Assembly (NCBI GenBank): GCA_041685505.1
Contig: JAWLFQ010000008.1
Span: 1 to 52,501, forward strand
Origin: T1Sed10-7 sp041685505
Lineage (GTDB): Bacteria > Actinomycetota > Nitriliruptoria > Nitriliruptorales > Nitriliruptoraceae
Length of the DNA stretch: 52,501 nucleotides
Direction of reading: 5' to 3'
In this document: one piece after another, positions 19,501 to 27,013 of the stretch
Numbering within the stretch: position 1 is the first letter of the stretch
Layout of the letters: every line of letters starts with the position of its first letter
Notes under the pieces: generated by a model
The model's database searches: none
Seen by the model: only the letters and a program-made list of their open reading frames with translations
What the model was told of the DNA's origin: nothing
Position numbers and translations under genes: made by a program

Positions 19501-19810
19501 CCCCGTCACCGGGCACGACGTCGTTGCGCACCGCGCCCTCCCCGGTCCCGACCCAGACCACATCCGGATCGCTGGGGGCGACGGCCAGTGCGCCGACCGA
19601 GGAGGTGTGCAGCTGCCCGTCGGTCATCGGCAGCCAGTAGGTCCCCCCATCGGTGGTCTTCCACACGCCGCCGGCGCAGGCCCCCATCCAGAAGGTCATG
19701 GGTGTCCGCGGATCACCGGCGACGGTGACGACCCGGCCCCCGCGGGGCGGGCCCACGCTGCGCCACCGCGGCAGCGACGCCAGCTCCCGGGGGACGATGG
19801 GAAGGGTCAC
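16586..19810 (-). CDS. Asp-box (VPS10/BNR-like) beta-propeller protein, copy 2
   Basis: A 1074-aa paralogue of the neighbouring gene, with the same order of Asp boxes (TTDGGTYW, TTDGGRTW, TTDGGRHW, SMDGGETW, SDDLGVTW, SGDGGRSW, FNGGTSW, SRDRGMSW, SRDHGVSW, TRDHGESW, SRDGGASW) and the shared RYPTPNGFDMPGEGVWVGG segment before the C-terminal beta and helical part. I take GTG 19810 as start because GAGGAGG stands 5 nt upstream; an earlier ATG reads through the intergenic region. No export signal is visible. It lies 61 nt behind the PPOX-fold gene, so transcription from the promoter at 20.3 kb probably covers all three genes. A binding or scaffold role is as likely as hydrolysis. Confidence 0.8.
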   Translation of the reverse strand: MTLPIVPRELASLPRWRSVGPPRGGRVVTVAGDPRTPMTFWMGACAGGVWKTTDGGTYWLPMTDGQLHTSSVGALAVAPSDPDVVWVGTGEGAVRNDVVPGDGVYRTTDGGRTWSHLGLERTGHVPALEVHPTDPDTAFVAAIGDIFGPNAQRGVFRTTDGGRHWDRVLYIDDSVGAADLSLDPNNPRILFAATWEAQRTPWDMVSGGPGSGLHRSMDGGETWELVSDRPGFAEGVLGRIGVAVSPARPGRVFALVEAEEAAGGLYRSDDLGVTWEHVSDHRGIQGRPWYYSHVIADPVHADTVYSMNLWAWRSGDGGRSWTQFQTPHGDNHALWIDPRDPCRMINGNDGGACVSFNGGTSWSSIYNQSTAQLYRFDVDPRFPHDLFATQQDNSGIRVPSRSWKGAIRWADCQELGEAESGDVALDPRDPRFVFLGGAGFGHPGPLLRFDRVTEQAADVAVWPEYFMGVGAQAHRHRFGWTYPIVFSPHDPEVLYVGGERVFRSRDRGMSWEAISPDLTRDDPDKQRPAGRPISQDTSGAEVYCTIHAFAESPLTPGELWVGTDDGLVQLSRDHGVSWQEVTPPALPTWATVQRIEVSRHSPGTAYLAAHAYRVQDRRPLLMVTRDHGESWATISAGIPEQEWTRTIREDTRRPEVLYVGTERGPWLSRDGGASWERITGNLPAVPIYDLQLRDHELIAATHGRGFWILDDVTPLRDRPEVLEEQALVLHEPPPAYRYPTPNGFDMPGEGVWVGGFPGVPLGGAAFTPVRQPDGTVSNLILEGGVNPPDGVRLHYHLGAELAAGDHPLTLTLTLRDRSGSVVRELADTAPEARPDEPVLTRRAGHNHFTWDLRTPGASSVPDEQGRRTTLVAGPRVPPGSYTATLACGSAEASVDVEVRRDPRGYATDDDLQIQFRYLRRVRDLVAVTQDHLHRLRTFRAATAPLVESAPGEVAARAEAACAELDRVELLLTQPNMRDHGDALKMPAGLDQKLVLLTEIVVELSDTAPNQGAWQVLAGLEAQVLGAVADLEAAIDSHRTALATALRAAGDDLLLPVPALAERDALSAVRAAPTG

Positions 19811-19871
19811 GGTCGCCTCCTCGGGCTTCCCGAGGGCGGCGCCCACGCCCGCCCCGGCTCGCAGGTGCGAA

Positions 19872-20255
19872 TCAGCGCGACTCGAAGGGCTTGATCCGCA
19901 GCATCACGCGCTCGCTCTTGATGATGTCCGGGTTGTAGGGGCGACCGAAGTACAGCTGCGCACACTCGTCGATGTGGTCCCGCGCTCGTTGCCCCCGGAT
20001 GATCTCGACGACCTCGCCTCGCACCTCGGCGTAGCGGTAGGGGTTCTCCTGCTCCCAGAGGCACACGGTGACGCGCGGATCGCGTTCGACGTTCTTGAAC
20101 TTCTGACGGTGGACCTCGGTGTTGATGATCACGCACTCGTCATCACAGTCCACCCACATCACCTGCGTCGCGGGGTGGCCGCTGGGCAGCATCGTGGTCA
20201 ACGTCGCGAAGTTCTTGCCCTTCGCGAGCTCGACGACGTTCTCCGGCAGCGCCAT
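19872..20255 (-). CDS. PPOX-class (pyridoxamine 5'-phosphate oxidase fold) flavin/F420-dependent protein
   Basis: A 127-aa single-domain protein of the split-barrel flavin-binding fold. It begins MALPENVVELAKGKNFATLTTMLPSG, followed by PATQVMWVDCDDECVIINTE and HRQKFKNVERDPRVTV, as in actinobacterial PPOX-class F420-dependent oxidoreductases, then YRYAEVRGEVVEI. The family reduces enone or imine bonds or binds flavin or heme; the substrate is not predictable. GAGGAG 6 nt upstream fixes ATG 20255. The promoter and a strong operator copy lie just upstream (20295-20358). It is first in a probable operon with the two Asp-box proteins. Confidence 0.82.
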   Translation of the reverse strand: MALPENVVELAKGKNFATLTTMLPSGHPATQVMWVDCDDECVIINTEVHRQKFKNVERDPRVTVCLWEQENPYRYAEVRGEVVEIIRGQRARDHIDECAQLYFGRPYNPDIIKSERVMLRIKPFESR

Positions 20256-20294
20256 ACCGCTCTCCTCGTGTCCTCGCGGTCGATCCCGGCCGAG

Positions 20295-20358
20295 GCACGA
20301 ACGAGCGAGCGTTCGTGCTCCGATCGGCAGGCTAGCCACCCTTGCGCACACGGACCAA
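20295..20358 (-). promoter_or_regulatory. Promoter and TetR-type operator upstream of the PPOX gene
   Basis: On the minus strand TTGGTC (20358-20353) and TAGCCT (20334-20329) are 18 nt apart. Just downstream is a 24-bp dyad (20295-20318) whose 9-bp arms are GCACGAACG and CGTTCGTGC. It contains GCACGAACGCTCGCT on the minus strand, a copy of the recurrent operator. The divergent M20 peptidase gene may be under the same control. Confidence 0.65.
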
Positions 20359-20453
20359 GGAGGGGCGGCATCCGCTGGCCCCCGGAGGCCGGGCGTCGGG
20401 GCCGGTCCGTTATCGTCGGCTTCCCCCCTCGAACAACCCTTGCGGAGCGCACC

Positions 20454-21896
20454 ATGCAGCACGCCCCCACGCCACCGCCACCGCCGGTGTCCGCACTCGG
20501 TCTCGACGAGGTCCTGGCGCACGTCGACGACCACCTCGACGGCCATGTGGCGGCGCTGGAGGATCTGGTGCGGATCCCGAGCATCAGCGCGGACCCCGAC
20601 CACCGTGACGACGTGGCGGCGAGCGCCGAGGCGTGCGCGGGGCTGCTGCGGACGGTCGGCATCGACGACGTCGAGGTGGTGCAGGCCGACGGCGGCGCAC
20701 CGGCGGTCCTCGCCCACCTCCCGGCGGCCGACCCGGCGGCGCCGACCGTGCTGCTCTACGCCCATCACGACGTGCAACCCATCGGCCCCGGCTGGAGCCG
20801 CGAGGCCTTCGAGCCGAGCCGGGACGGTGACCGCCTCTACGGCCGCGGCATCGCGGACGACAAGGGTGGGATCCTGGTCCACCTCGCGGTCCTCGCCGCG
20901 TGGGTGGCGACCCGTGGCGCTCCACCGGTGCACATCGCCGTCCTCCTCGAGGGTGAGGAGGAGGTCGGCTCCCCGACCCTGCCCGCCCTCATCGCCGCCC
21001 ACCGCGACCGCATCGACGCTGACGTGCTCGTGGTGTGCGACGGCCTCAACCACGGCGTCGGGATCCCCGCGCTCACCTGCTTCCTGCGCGGCCGCGCCGA
21101 CGCGGAGGTCACGCTCTCCGCGACCCACACCGGGGTGCACTCGGGGGTGGTGGGGGGCCTGGTGCGCGACCCGTTGCTGGCGCTCACCCGCGTCATCGCC
21201 TCGTGCGTGGACGACGCGGGCGAGATCGTGATCGAAGGCTTCGCCGACGACGCGCACCGGCCGAGTGCCGAGGAGCGCGGGCGCCTCGCCGACCTCGGCT
21301 TCGACGAGGCCGCCTGGCGCGCGGACGTCGGCGTACGTGACGGTGTGGTCCTCGGCGGGGGGGACCATCACCCACTGGAGACCCTGTGGCTGCGTCCGGC
21401 CCTCAGCGTGGAGGGCATCGACGCCCCGGCGGTCGACGGCGCCGCCAGCATCCTGGTTGCGCACGCGCGAGCGCGGGTGAGCGTGCGGCTCGCCCCCGGC
21501 CAGGATCCCGAGCGGGCACGGGACGCGCTGGTGCGCCACCTCGAGGCCGCCGTGCCCTGGGGCCTGGAGGCCACGGTCACGCCGGGCGACGCGCTGCCGC
21601 CGTACTGGTCCGACCCGGACGCGCCCACCTCACGGGCGGCGCTGGCTGCCCTCAGCGCGGGCTACGGGACGTCGGCCGTGGCGACGGGGGTCGGAGGGAC
21701 CATCCCCTTCGTCGCGGAGGCGGCCGCAGCGCTGGGGGGAGTGCCGGCCCTCATCACCGCCGTGGCGGACCCCCGGACCAACGCGCACGGTCCTGACGAA
21801 TCCGTGGAGGTCGCGGGCCTGCGGGGTGCGTGCCGGGCCGAGGCGGTGCTGCTGGCGACCATCGCCCCTGCCCTACGCCAGGGCGGTCGCCCGTGA
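20454..21896 (+). CDS. M20 family metallodipeptidase (carnosinase/CNDP-like)
   Basis: A 480-aa cytosolic zinc peptidase. Metal-site motifs are YAHHDVQP (His104, Asp106), GRGIADDKGG, LEGEEEVGSP and the late AHGPDES. The dimerisation (lid) domain sits in the middle with THTGVHSGVVGG. This is the dipeptidase branch of M20 (PepV/CNDP-like), which cuts dipeptides or related amides. ATG 20454 has GGAG at 6 nt. The stop overlaps the GTG of the next GGT-like gene by 4 nt, so the two are translated together. A possible -10 TATCGT lies at 20411-20416 without a good -35. Confidence 0.9.
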   Translation: MQHAPTPPPPPVSALGLDEVLAHVDDHLDGHVAALEDLVRIPSISADPDHRDDVAASAEACAGLLRTVGIDDVEVVQADGGAPAVLAHLPAADPAAPTVLLYAHHDVQPIGPGWSREAFEPSRDGDRLYGRGIADDKGGILVHLAVLAAWVATRGAPPVHIAVLLEGEEEVGSPTLPALIAAHRDRIDADVLVVCDGLNHGVGIPALTCFLRGRADAEVTLSATHTGVHSGVVGGLVRDPLLALTRVIASCVDDAGEIVIEGFADDAHRPSAEERGRLADLGFDEAAWRADVGVRDGVVLGGGDHHPLETLWLRPALSVEGIDAPAVDGAASILVAHARARVSVRLAPGQDPERARDALVRHLEAAVPWGLEATVTPGDALPPYWSDPDAPTSRAALAALSAGYGTSAVATGVGGTIPFVAEAAAALGGVPALITAVADPRTNAHGPDESVEVAGLRGACRAEAVLLATIAPALRQGGRP

Positions 21897-23638
21897 ACTC
21901 CCCCCACCTGCCGGGCGTCCCCGCCCCACCGTTGGTCACCACCGGTCGGCCCAGCGTGCTCGCCCGACGACACGCCCTCAGCACGACCCACCAGGCGGCG
22001 ACCGAGGCAGGCCACCGGGTGTTCCTGGGGGGCGGCACGGCCATCGACGCGGGCGTGGCCGCCGGTCTGGCGCTCAACGTCGTGGAGCCGCATCTCTCGA
22101 ACGTGCTGGGGGTCGCACCGATCCTGCTGCAGCCGGCGGAGGGCGACCCGGTGGCCATCGACGGGCTCGGGCGTTGGCCGTCGGCGTGGGACCGGTCGGC
22201 GGTGCTCGAGCGGTTCGGTTCCGACCTGCCCGTAGGGGTGCCTCGGATGGTGACCCCCGGCGCCATCGACGCCTGGCTGACGTGCCTGGCACGGTTCGGG
22301 ACCCGCCCCCTCGCGGAGGTCGCCGCACCGGCCATCGAGCTCGCCGACGGGTTCCCGGTCTCCCCCCGGCTGGCCTCCTACCTGGCAGCGGAACGGGAGA
22401 CGATCCTCACGTGGCCGACGACCGCGGCGGTGTTCCTGCCGGGTGGCCGTACCCCCGCGGCTGGCGACGTGCTCGTCCAAGCGGATCTCGCCACCTTCCT
22501 GCGCCGGCTGGTCGCCCTGGAGGCCGCATACGCCCACCGGGGCAGGGCCGGGGCCCTGCTGGCCGTCCGCGAGGACGTGTTCACCGGGGGGATCGGTCGC
22601 GAGCTGGCGGCGTTCCTCGCGGATGCGGGGAGCGGCCTGACCGCGGCAGACCTCACGCGAGCCCGGCTCACGGTCGAGCCACCGCTGGTTGGCCGGTACC
22701 AGGACCATGAGGTGCTGGCGTGCGGTGCGTGGAGTCAGGGACTCGTCGTGCCCCTGACCCTGCACATGCTTGCGGGGTTCGATCTCACGGCGGCGGAGGA
22801 GACGGACCGCCTCCACGTGATCGCCGAGGCGCTGAAGCTCGCCTTCGCCGATCGCGAGGCGTTCCTGGGGGACCCCGAGCTGGTGGACGTCCCCGTGGAG
22901 GGCCTGCTGTCACCGCAGTACGCCCACGAGCGCCAGCGGTTGCTGGACCAGCGGCTCGCGGCGCCCGGCCTGCCACCACCCGGCGACCCGTGGGCCCACA
23001 CCGGCCGTCGGGGTCCGGCCGGTTACCGACCGGTGCCCACCGACGGCGCGGACGGCCCGGACACCACCTTCGTGGCCGCCATGGATGCAGCCGGCAACGC
23101 CTTCGCCGCCACCCCCTCTGACCCCGCCCTCCTCGGACCGGTGGTACCCGGCCTCGGAGCGACCGTTTCGACCCGCGGCTCAATGCTGTGGCTCGAGCCC
23201 GGTCACCCCTCGGTGGTCGCGCCGGGCAAGCGACCGCGCCTGACCTGCAACCCGGGACTGCTGCGTCGCGATGGCCGGGCGGTCCTGGCCTACGGTTGTC
23301 CCGGTGCCGATGCGCAGTGCCAGGCGATGGTCCAGCTGGTCGTCAACCTCCTCGACCGCGGCATGGGTGTCCAGGAGGCGATCGAGGCACCCCGGATCGT
23401 GACCACCTCGGTCCCGAGCTCGATCTTCCCACACGCCTGGCGCCCGGGCGGGCTGGCCGTGGAGTCCAGGGTCGGCGGGCAGGTCCAGGGGGCGTTGGCG
23501 GCGCGCGGGCACCGGCTGGAGCCGCTGCCGGCCTTCGCGCCCCAGGCCGCCGGCGTATCGGCGGTGCGCCGGCACCCCGACGGCCTCCTCGAGGCCGGAG
23601 CGGATCCGCGGCGGGAGGGCAGCGCCCTCGGTCGCTGA
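21893..23638 (+). CDS. Gamma-glutamyltransferase-family Ntn hydrolase (atypical), copy 2
   Basis: A 581-aa paralogue of the protein at 11.5-13.3 kb. Shared landmarks: ALSTTHQAATEAGHRVFLGGGTAIDAG, GLGRWPSAWD, ADREAFLGDPELVDVPVEGLL, and the autoprocessing site DTTFVAAMDAAGNAFAATPSD with Thr391 as predicted nucleophile. As in copy 1 there is no signal peptide, the usual glutamate-carboxylate Arg is not seen, and the RPLSSM motif is replaced by RPRLTC. Start GTG 21893 overlaps the dipeptidase stop (GTGA). Coupling to a dipeptidase suggests consecutive steps on one imported amide or peptide. Confidence 0.82.
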   Translation: MNSPHLPGVPAPPLVTTGRPSVLARRHALSTTHQAATEAGHRVFLGGGTAIDAGVAAGLALNVVEPHLSNVLGVAPILLQPAEGDPVAIDGLGRWPSAWDRSAVLERFGSDLPVGVPRMVTPGAIDAWLTCLARFGTRPLAEVAAPAIELADGFPVSPRLASYLAAERETILTWPTTAAVFLPGGRTPAAGDVLVQADLATFLRRLVALEAAYAHRGRAGALLAVREDVFTGGIGRELAAFLADAGSGLTAADLTRARLTVEPPLVGRYQDHEVLACGAWSQGLVVPLTLHMLAGFDLTAAEETDRLHVIAEALKLAFADREAFLGDPELVDVPVEGLLSPQYAHERQRLLDQRLAAPGLPPPGDPWAHTGRRGPAGYRPVPTDGADGPDTTFVAAMDAAGNAFAATPSDPALLGPVVPGLGATVSTRGSMLWLEPGHPSVVAPGKRPRLTCNPGLLRRDGRAVLAYGCPGADAQCQAMVQLVVNLLDRGMGVQEAIEAPRIVTTSVPSSIFPHAWRPGGLAVESRVGGQVQGALAARGHRLEPLPAFAPQAAGVSAVRRHPDGLLEAGADPRREGSALGR

Positions 23639-23683
23639 GGCGCGGGCACACCACAGGGCGGCGGGTCTCCGGCCCACGGACGC

Positions 23684-23718
23684 ACCGGAGGGGGCGGCCG
23701 CGGGCCGCCCCCTCCGGT
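23684..23718. terminator. Strong bidirectional hairpin between convergent genes
   Basis: A perfect 16-bp stem with loop GCG: 23684-23699 pairs with 23703-23718 (arm ACCGGAGGGGGCGGCC). It lies between the GGT-like gene (+) and the lipoprotein gene (-). There is no T tract on either side, as is usual for GC-rich actinobacterial terminators. Confidence 0.75.
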
Positions 23719-23721
23719 CGT

Positions 23722-23748
23722 GCACGTGGCACCAGGTGCCACGGTGCA
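23722..23748 (-). terminator. Hairpin just after the lipoprotein gene
   Basis: GTGGCACC-A-GGTGCCAC (23726-23742) is a perfect dyad. It extends with one bulged base to GCAC/GTGC, 2-3 nt beyond the stop codon of the minus-strand lipoprotein gene. It probably serves as 3' end or stabiliser of that mRNA. Confidence 0.5.
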
Positions 23749-23750
23749 GC

Positions 23751-25496
23751 TCACTCGGTCAGGTACCACTCCTCGGTGTTCCAGGTGGGCCCGACGGAGC
23801 TCGGGTTCGTCTCCACACCGACCACGTTGGTGTTGTACGCCGTGATGGTGGGCGTCTGGTAGAGCGGGATCACGGGGACCAGCTCAGCGAGGATCGCGTC
23901 GGCCTCGTTGAACAGTGCCGCGCGACGGTCCGGGTCGGTCTCCCGGTTGGCTTCGCGGATCAACTCGGTCGCTTCCTCCGAGCAGGTGTCCGTGAAGTTC
24001 TGCAGACCGGTGCCGGCGTCCTCGTCGGTGCAGCCGAATTGGGAGATGGTGTTGAACGGGTCAGGGGTCCCGGTCCACGCCCAGCCGCTGATGCCGAAGT
24101 CCCGCTCGAACAGCCGGGTCCCGAACAGCACCGACGCTTCGGAGAAGTCTGCGGTGAGCTCGATACCGATCTCGGCGAGCTGGGCCTGCAGCACCTCGAA
24201 GGTGAGCTCACGGCGCTGGTCCCCGGAGGTCGTGGAGTAGGGGATGGACAGACGGACGCCGTCACAGACGTACACCCCGTCGTCGCCCAGCTCGCAGCCG
24301 TTGTCGATCAGCAGCTGCTCTGCGGCCTCCGGGTCGTAGGCCAGGGCATCCTCCCAGTTCGGCTCGTACTGTGCCTGGTTCGACAGGTAGAAGATGCTGT
24401 TCAGTGGTTCCGCGTCCGGCTGGATCGGTGCGATGAGCGCGTCCACCAGCGCCGCGCGGTCGATGCCCTTGGCGATGGCCTGGCGCACGAAGACCGGCTC
24501 GAGCTCCGGGTTGCCGGCCTGGATGTTCATGTGCTCCCAGGTCGCGCCGGAGACGGCGTTGAGCACGACGTCATCGATCTCATCGATCTGCTCCACCAGG
24601 TCGACCTGGGGCTGCGGCGCCAACACGTCGACCTCTCCTCCCCGCAGTTGCTGTACCTGGGTCGAGGAGTCCTCGAGGAAGCGGAACACGATGCGATCGA
24701 GGCTGGCGGGCTCACCCCAGTAGTTCTCGTTGCGCACCAGGGTCATGTCGACACCGCGATCCCACTCCTCGAACTGGAAGGGACCGGACGCGATCGGGAT
24801 CTCGTCACGCCACACCTCATTGAGGTCCTCGCCCTCGAGGATGTGCGCCGGGAGGATCACCGCGTCGAGCGTGGCGAACATCGTCCGCCAGGGGGCGTAG
24901 ACCTCCTCGAAGGTGAAGGTGATGGTCTTGTCATCGACGATCTCGGTCTCGCTCACCAGGTCGTAGCCGGTGCGGTTCGCAACCTCGACGTCGGGGTCGA
25001 CGCGACGCTCCCAGGTGAACTGGACGTCACGCGCGGTGATCGGCGTGCCGTCGCTCCACTCGGCCTCCTCCTTCAAGGTGTAGGTCACACGGAAGGGGTC
25101 CTCCTCCACGACGGGCTCACCGTCGAGCAACAGCGGCTCGAACTCGAGCTCCGGTGTGATACGCCACAGCGGGTAGAGCTGCGGGGCGATCACCACCGAG
25201 GTCGCGAACAGGATGCCCTCCTGGATCGCGGGGTTGACGATGGCCGGCTCCTGGTCGGCCCCGAAGACCACGGTGCCACCCTCGACGCGGCCATCGCCGG
25301 CCGCGTCCTCCTCGCCACCATCTTCCTCGCCATCGTCCTCCGCCGGCTCCTCCTCCGGCTCCTCGCTCTCGTCGACGACGTCCTCTCCGTCTTCCTCCGT
25401 CGTCGTGTCATCGGCGCCGCAGGCTGCGGCGACCATGGCCAGGGCGAGCAGCAACAGCGGCACCCGCCACTTCTTCCGATCGTGAGGCTGCTTCAT
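23751..25496 (-). CDS. Orphan peptide-type ABC substrate-binding lipoprotein (SBP_bac_5)
   Basis: A 581-aa lipoprotein: a Lys/Arg-rich start (MKQPHDRKKWR), hydrophobic core, lipobox VAAAC (Cys26), a long acidic Glu/Asp linker, then EGGTVVFGADQEPAIVNPAIQEG and YTLKEEAEWSDGTPITARDVQFTWE, GPFQFEEWDRGVDMTLVRNENYWGEP and FVRQAIAKGIDRAALVD. It is clearly paralogous to the protein of the ABC operon at 3.4-5.2 kb, but no permease or ATPase genes adjoin it. It may feed the transporter with two permease pairs. ATG 25496 has GGGAG 8 nt upstream. The promoter region holds one copy of the recurrent TetR-type operator and a CCTAC-N7-GTAGG dyad shared with the other lipoprotein gene. Confidence 0.92.
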   Translation of the reverse strand: MKQPHDRKKWRVPLLLLALAMVAAACGADDTTTEEDGEDVVDESEEPEEEPAEDDGEEDGGEEDAAGDGRVEGGTVVFGADQEPAIVNPAIQEGILFATSVVIAPQLYPLWRITPELEFEPLLLDGEPVVEEDPFRVTYTLKEEAEWSDGTPITARDVQFTWERRVDPDVEVANRTGYDLVSETEIVDDKTITFTFEEVYAPWRTMFATLDAVILPAHILEGEDLNEVWRDEIPIASGPFQFEEWDRGVDMTLVRNENYWGEPASLDRIVFRFLEDSSTQVQQLRGGEVDVLAPQPQVDLVEQIDEIDDVVLNAVSGATWEHMNIQAGNPELEPVFVRQAIAKGIDRAALVDALIAPIQPDAEPLNSIFYLSNQAQYEPNWEDALAYDPEAAEQLLIDNGCELGDDGVYVCDGVRLSIPYSTTSGDQRRELTFEVLQAQLAEIGIELTADFSEASVLFGTRLFERDFGISGWAWTGTPDPFNTISQFGCTDEDAGTGLQNFTDTCSEEATELIREANRETDPDRRAALFNEADAILAELVPVIPLYQTPTITAYNTNVVGVETNPSSVGPTWNTEEWYLTE

Positions 25497-25599
25497 CGAG
25501 TCAGCTCCCTTGGTCGTCATGCGGACGGCGGCACGTCGTCGTACCTCCGAAGCTCCCAACGCTCGACGAGCACTGCCCCAGCCACCCGGGCCAGCAGAC

Positions 25600-25648
25600 G
25601 CACGAACGCTAGTTAATCATCCTACTAGCGGCGTAGGTAGCACGGCAA
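25600..25648 (-). promoter_or_regulatory. Promoter of the orphan lipoprotein gene with two operator candidates
   Basis: On the minus strand TTGCCG (25648-25643) and TAGGAT (25624-25619) are 18 nt apart. CCTAC-N7-GTAGG (25621-25637) covers the spacer and -10. GCACGAACGCTAGTT (25600-25614, plus strand) covers the expected start of transcription. So this promoter could answer to two regulators. Confidence 0.6.
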
Positions 25649-25675
25649 CGGTGGCCGACCATGCCCGCGTCCCGC

Positions 25676-26857
25676 TCAACCGACCAGCCGACGACCAAGA
25701 GCGAAGACCATGCGCGGAGCTCGCAGCACCGTGAGGTCGGACAGCGGGTCACCCTCGACCAGGACCAGGTCGGCCGCGGCCCCGGGCTCCGGCACGGTCG
25801 CGTCCCCGAACCCGTTGAGGGCACGCCCTCCCACCGTGGCCGCCTCGAGCACCGCCAGCCGGTCCATGCCGGCCCGCTCCATCATCTCCAGCTCGCGGTG
25901 CAGGCGCGGGCCGATCGGGTTGAGGTCGGCGCCGGCGGCGATCCGCACCCCCGCCTCCTGGCACAGGCGCACGGCCTCGGCGTGCAGGGGCGCGGTCTCG
26001 AAGGCCCGGTTGGCGGCGTGTGCCGGCCAACCTTCGGCTTCGATGAACTCGCGATCATGGGTGACGGAGAGCGTGGGGACGAACCAGGTGCCGTTGGCCG
26101 CCATGGCTGCCGCAGCGCGCTCGTCGAGGGCGTAACCGTGCTCCACCGAGCGGCCACCCAGTTCCGCGAAGCGCACTGCGGCGTCCGCACCTCCGCAGTG
26201 CGCCGCAACCGGGATCTCCCGGATGCGCGCCACCTCCATCAGGGTGGCCAACTCCTCCTCGGTGAACTGGATCCCGTCGACGGTCTCGTGGGGGCTGTAG
26301 AGCCCACCCGTCAGCATGATCTTGACCCAGTGCGCACCCCGCTCCACCAGCAGCCGGACCGCGCGGGCCATCTCCGTCGGTCCATCCACCACCAGCTCCG
26401 AGTCGAGCTGGGTGAACACGCGCGGGAACGCCGTCCCGTGCCCGGCCGTGGTCCTGATGCCGCGACCGGCACCCAGCACCCGCGGGCCCACAGGCGCACC
26501 TGCGGCGAACGCACGACCCCACGCGAGGTCGATCTCGTTGGCCTCGTCGACGGCGCGGGTCCCGGTCACGCCCATGCGAGCAGCCTGCTGCAGGTTCTCC
26601 CCGGCACGGATCGTGCGGGCTGGAGCGGCTTCGAAGTAACCCGTGGCGTCAGGGTCGTACATCAACCCGCCGGGGTGGGTGTGCGCGTCCCACAACCCGA
26701 ACAGGGCCGTCAGTCCTGAGGCGTCGACCTCCGGCGCATCTCCTGGATCATCCGCGATCACCCCGTCGACCAGGGCGATGTCACGCCGTTCGGCGGTACC
26801 CGTCGCCACATCGAACCAACGCGCCCCACGCAGGTACCAGCGCTGTGACCGCTCCAC
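25676..26857 (-). CDS. Metal-dependent amidohydrolase (imidazolonepropionase/prolidase-like), copy 1
   Basis: A 393-aa TIM-barrel hydrolase. Metal ligands are visible: DAHTH (His59, His61), Lys179 in HWVKIMLTGG as the likely carboxylated bridging lysine, His220 (AAHCGG), His240 (VEHGYAL) and Asp311 (GADLNP). This pattern belongs to the group containing Xaa-Pro/Xaa-Arg dipeptidases (Sgx9260-like), so cleavage of a peptide-like amide is plausible. No signal peptide. GTG 26857 follows GGAGG at 7 nt. An operator copy lies upstream at 26950-26964. A close paralogue is at 30.6-31.9 kb. Confidence 0.85.
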   Translation of the reverse strand: MERSQRWYLRGARWFDVATGTAERRDIALVDGVIADDPGDAPEVDASGLTALFGLWDAHTHPGGLMYDPDATGYFEAAPARTIRAGENLQQAARMGVTGTRAVDEANEIDLAWGRAFAAGAPVGPRVLGAGRGIRTTAGHGTAFPRVFTQLDSELVVDGPTEMARAVRLLVERGAHWVKIMLTGGLYSPHETVDGIQFTEEELATLMEVARIREIPVAAHCGGADAAVRFAELGGRSVEHGYALDERAAAAMAANGTWFVPTLSVTHDREFIEAEGWPAHAANRAFETAPLHAEAVRLCQEAGVRIAAGADLNPIGPRLHRELEMMERAGMDRLAVLEAATVGGRALNGFGDATVPEPGAAADLVLVEGDPLSDLTVLRAPRMVFALGRRLVG

Positions 26858-26949
26858 GTCCGTTCCTCCCGCAGCTGTCGGCCGCCCACTCGCGCTGTCC
26901 GACGCGTCGTGGCACCGCACGCCGTCATCCGGACGCCGGCGGTGTCACG

Positions 26950-26964
26950 AGCGAGCGCTCGTAC
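26950..26964. promoter_or_regulatory. TetR-type operator upstream of amidohydrolase copy 1
   Basis: The minus strand reads GTACGAGCGCTCGCT, within an ACGAGC-GAGC-GCTCGT dyad (26947-26962). It lies in the 156-nt gap between the MFS stop and the amidohydrolase start. No convincing -35/-10 pair could be assigned. Confidence 0.55.
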
Positions 26965-27013
26965 GCGTTCGGGCCACTGAAGCAGCACCGCAACGCCCCG
27001 GCAACCCCTGCGC

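Larger units (their letters stand above)
13315..19810 (-). repeat. Tandem duplication of a roughly 3.2-kb gene
   Basis: The two Asp-box protein genes align along their whole length, with shared motifs in the same order and long near-identical DNA stretches (for example around 15300-15420 and 18600-18720). They are in the same orientation with an 82-nt gap, so an old tandem duplication is the simplest origin. Confidence 0.85.

Noticed and set aside
13315..19810. Naming the Asp-box proteins glycosyl hydrolases or sialidases
   Set aside because: Asp boxes are structural. No catalytic residues of GH33, GH74 or similar families could be recognised.
23736..25616. Long open frame (about 626 codons) on the plus strand opposite the orphan lipoprotein gene
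   Set aside because: Antisense shadow of a GC-rich gene. The minus strand has signal peptide, lipobox and family-5 motifs; the plus-strand product has none.
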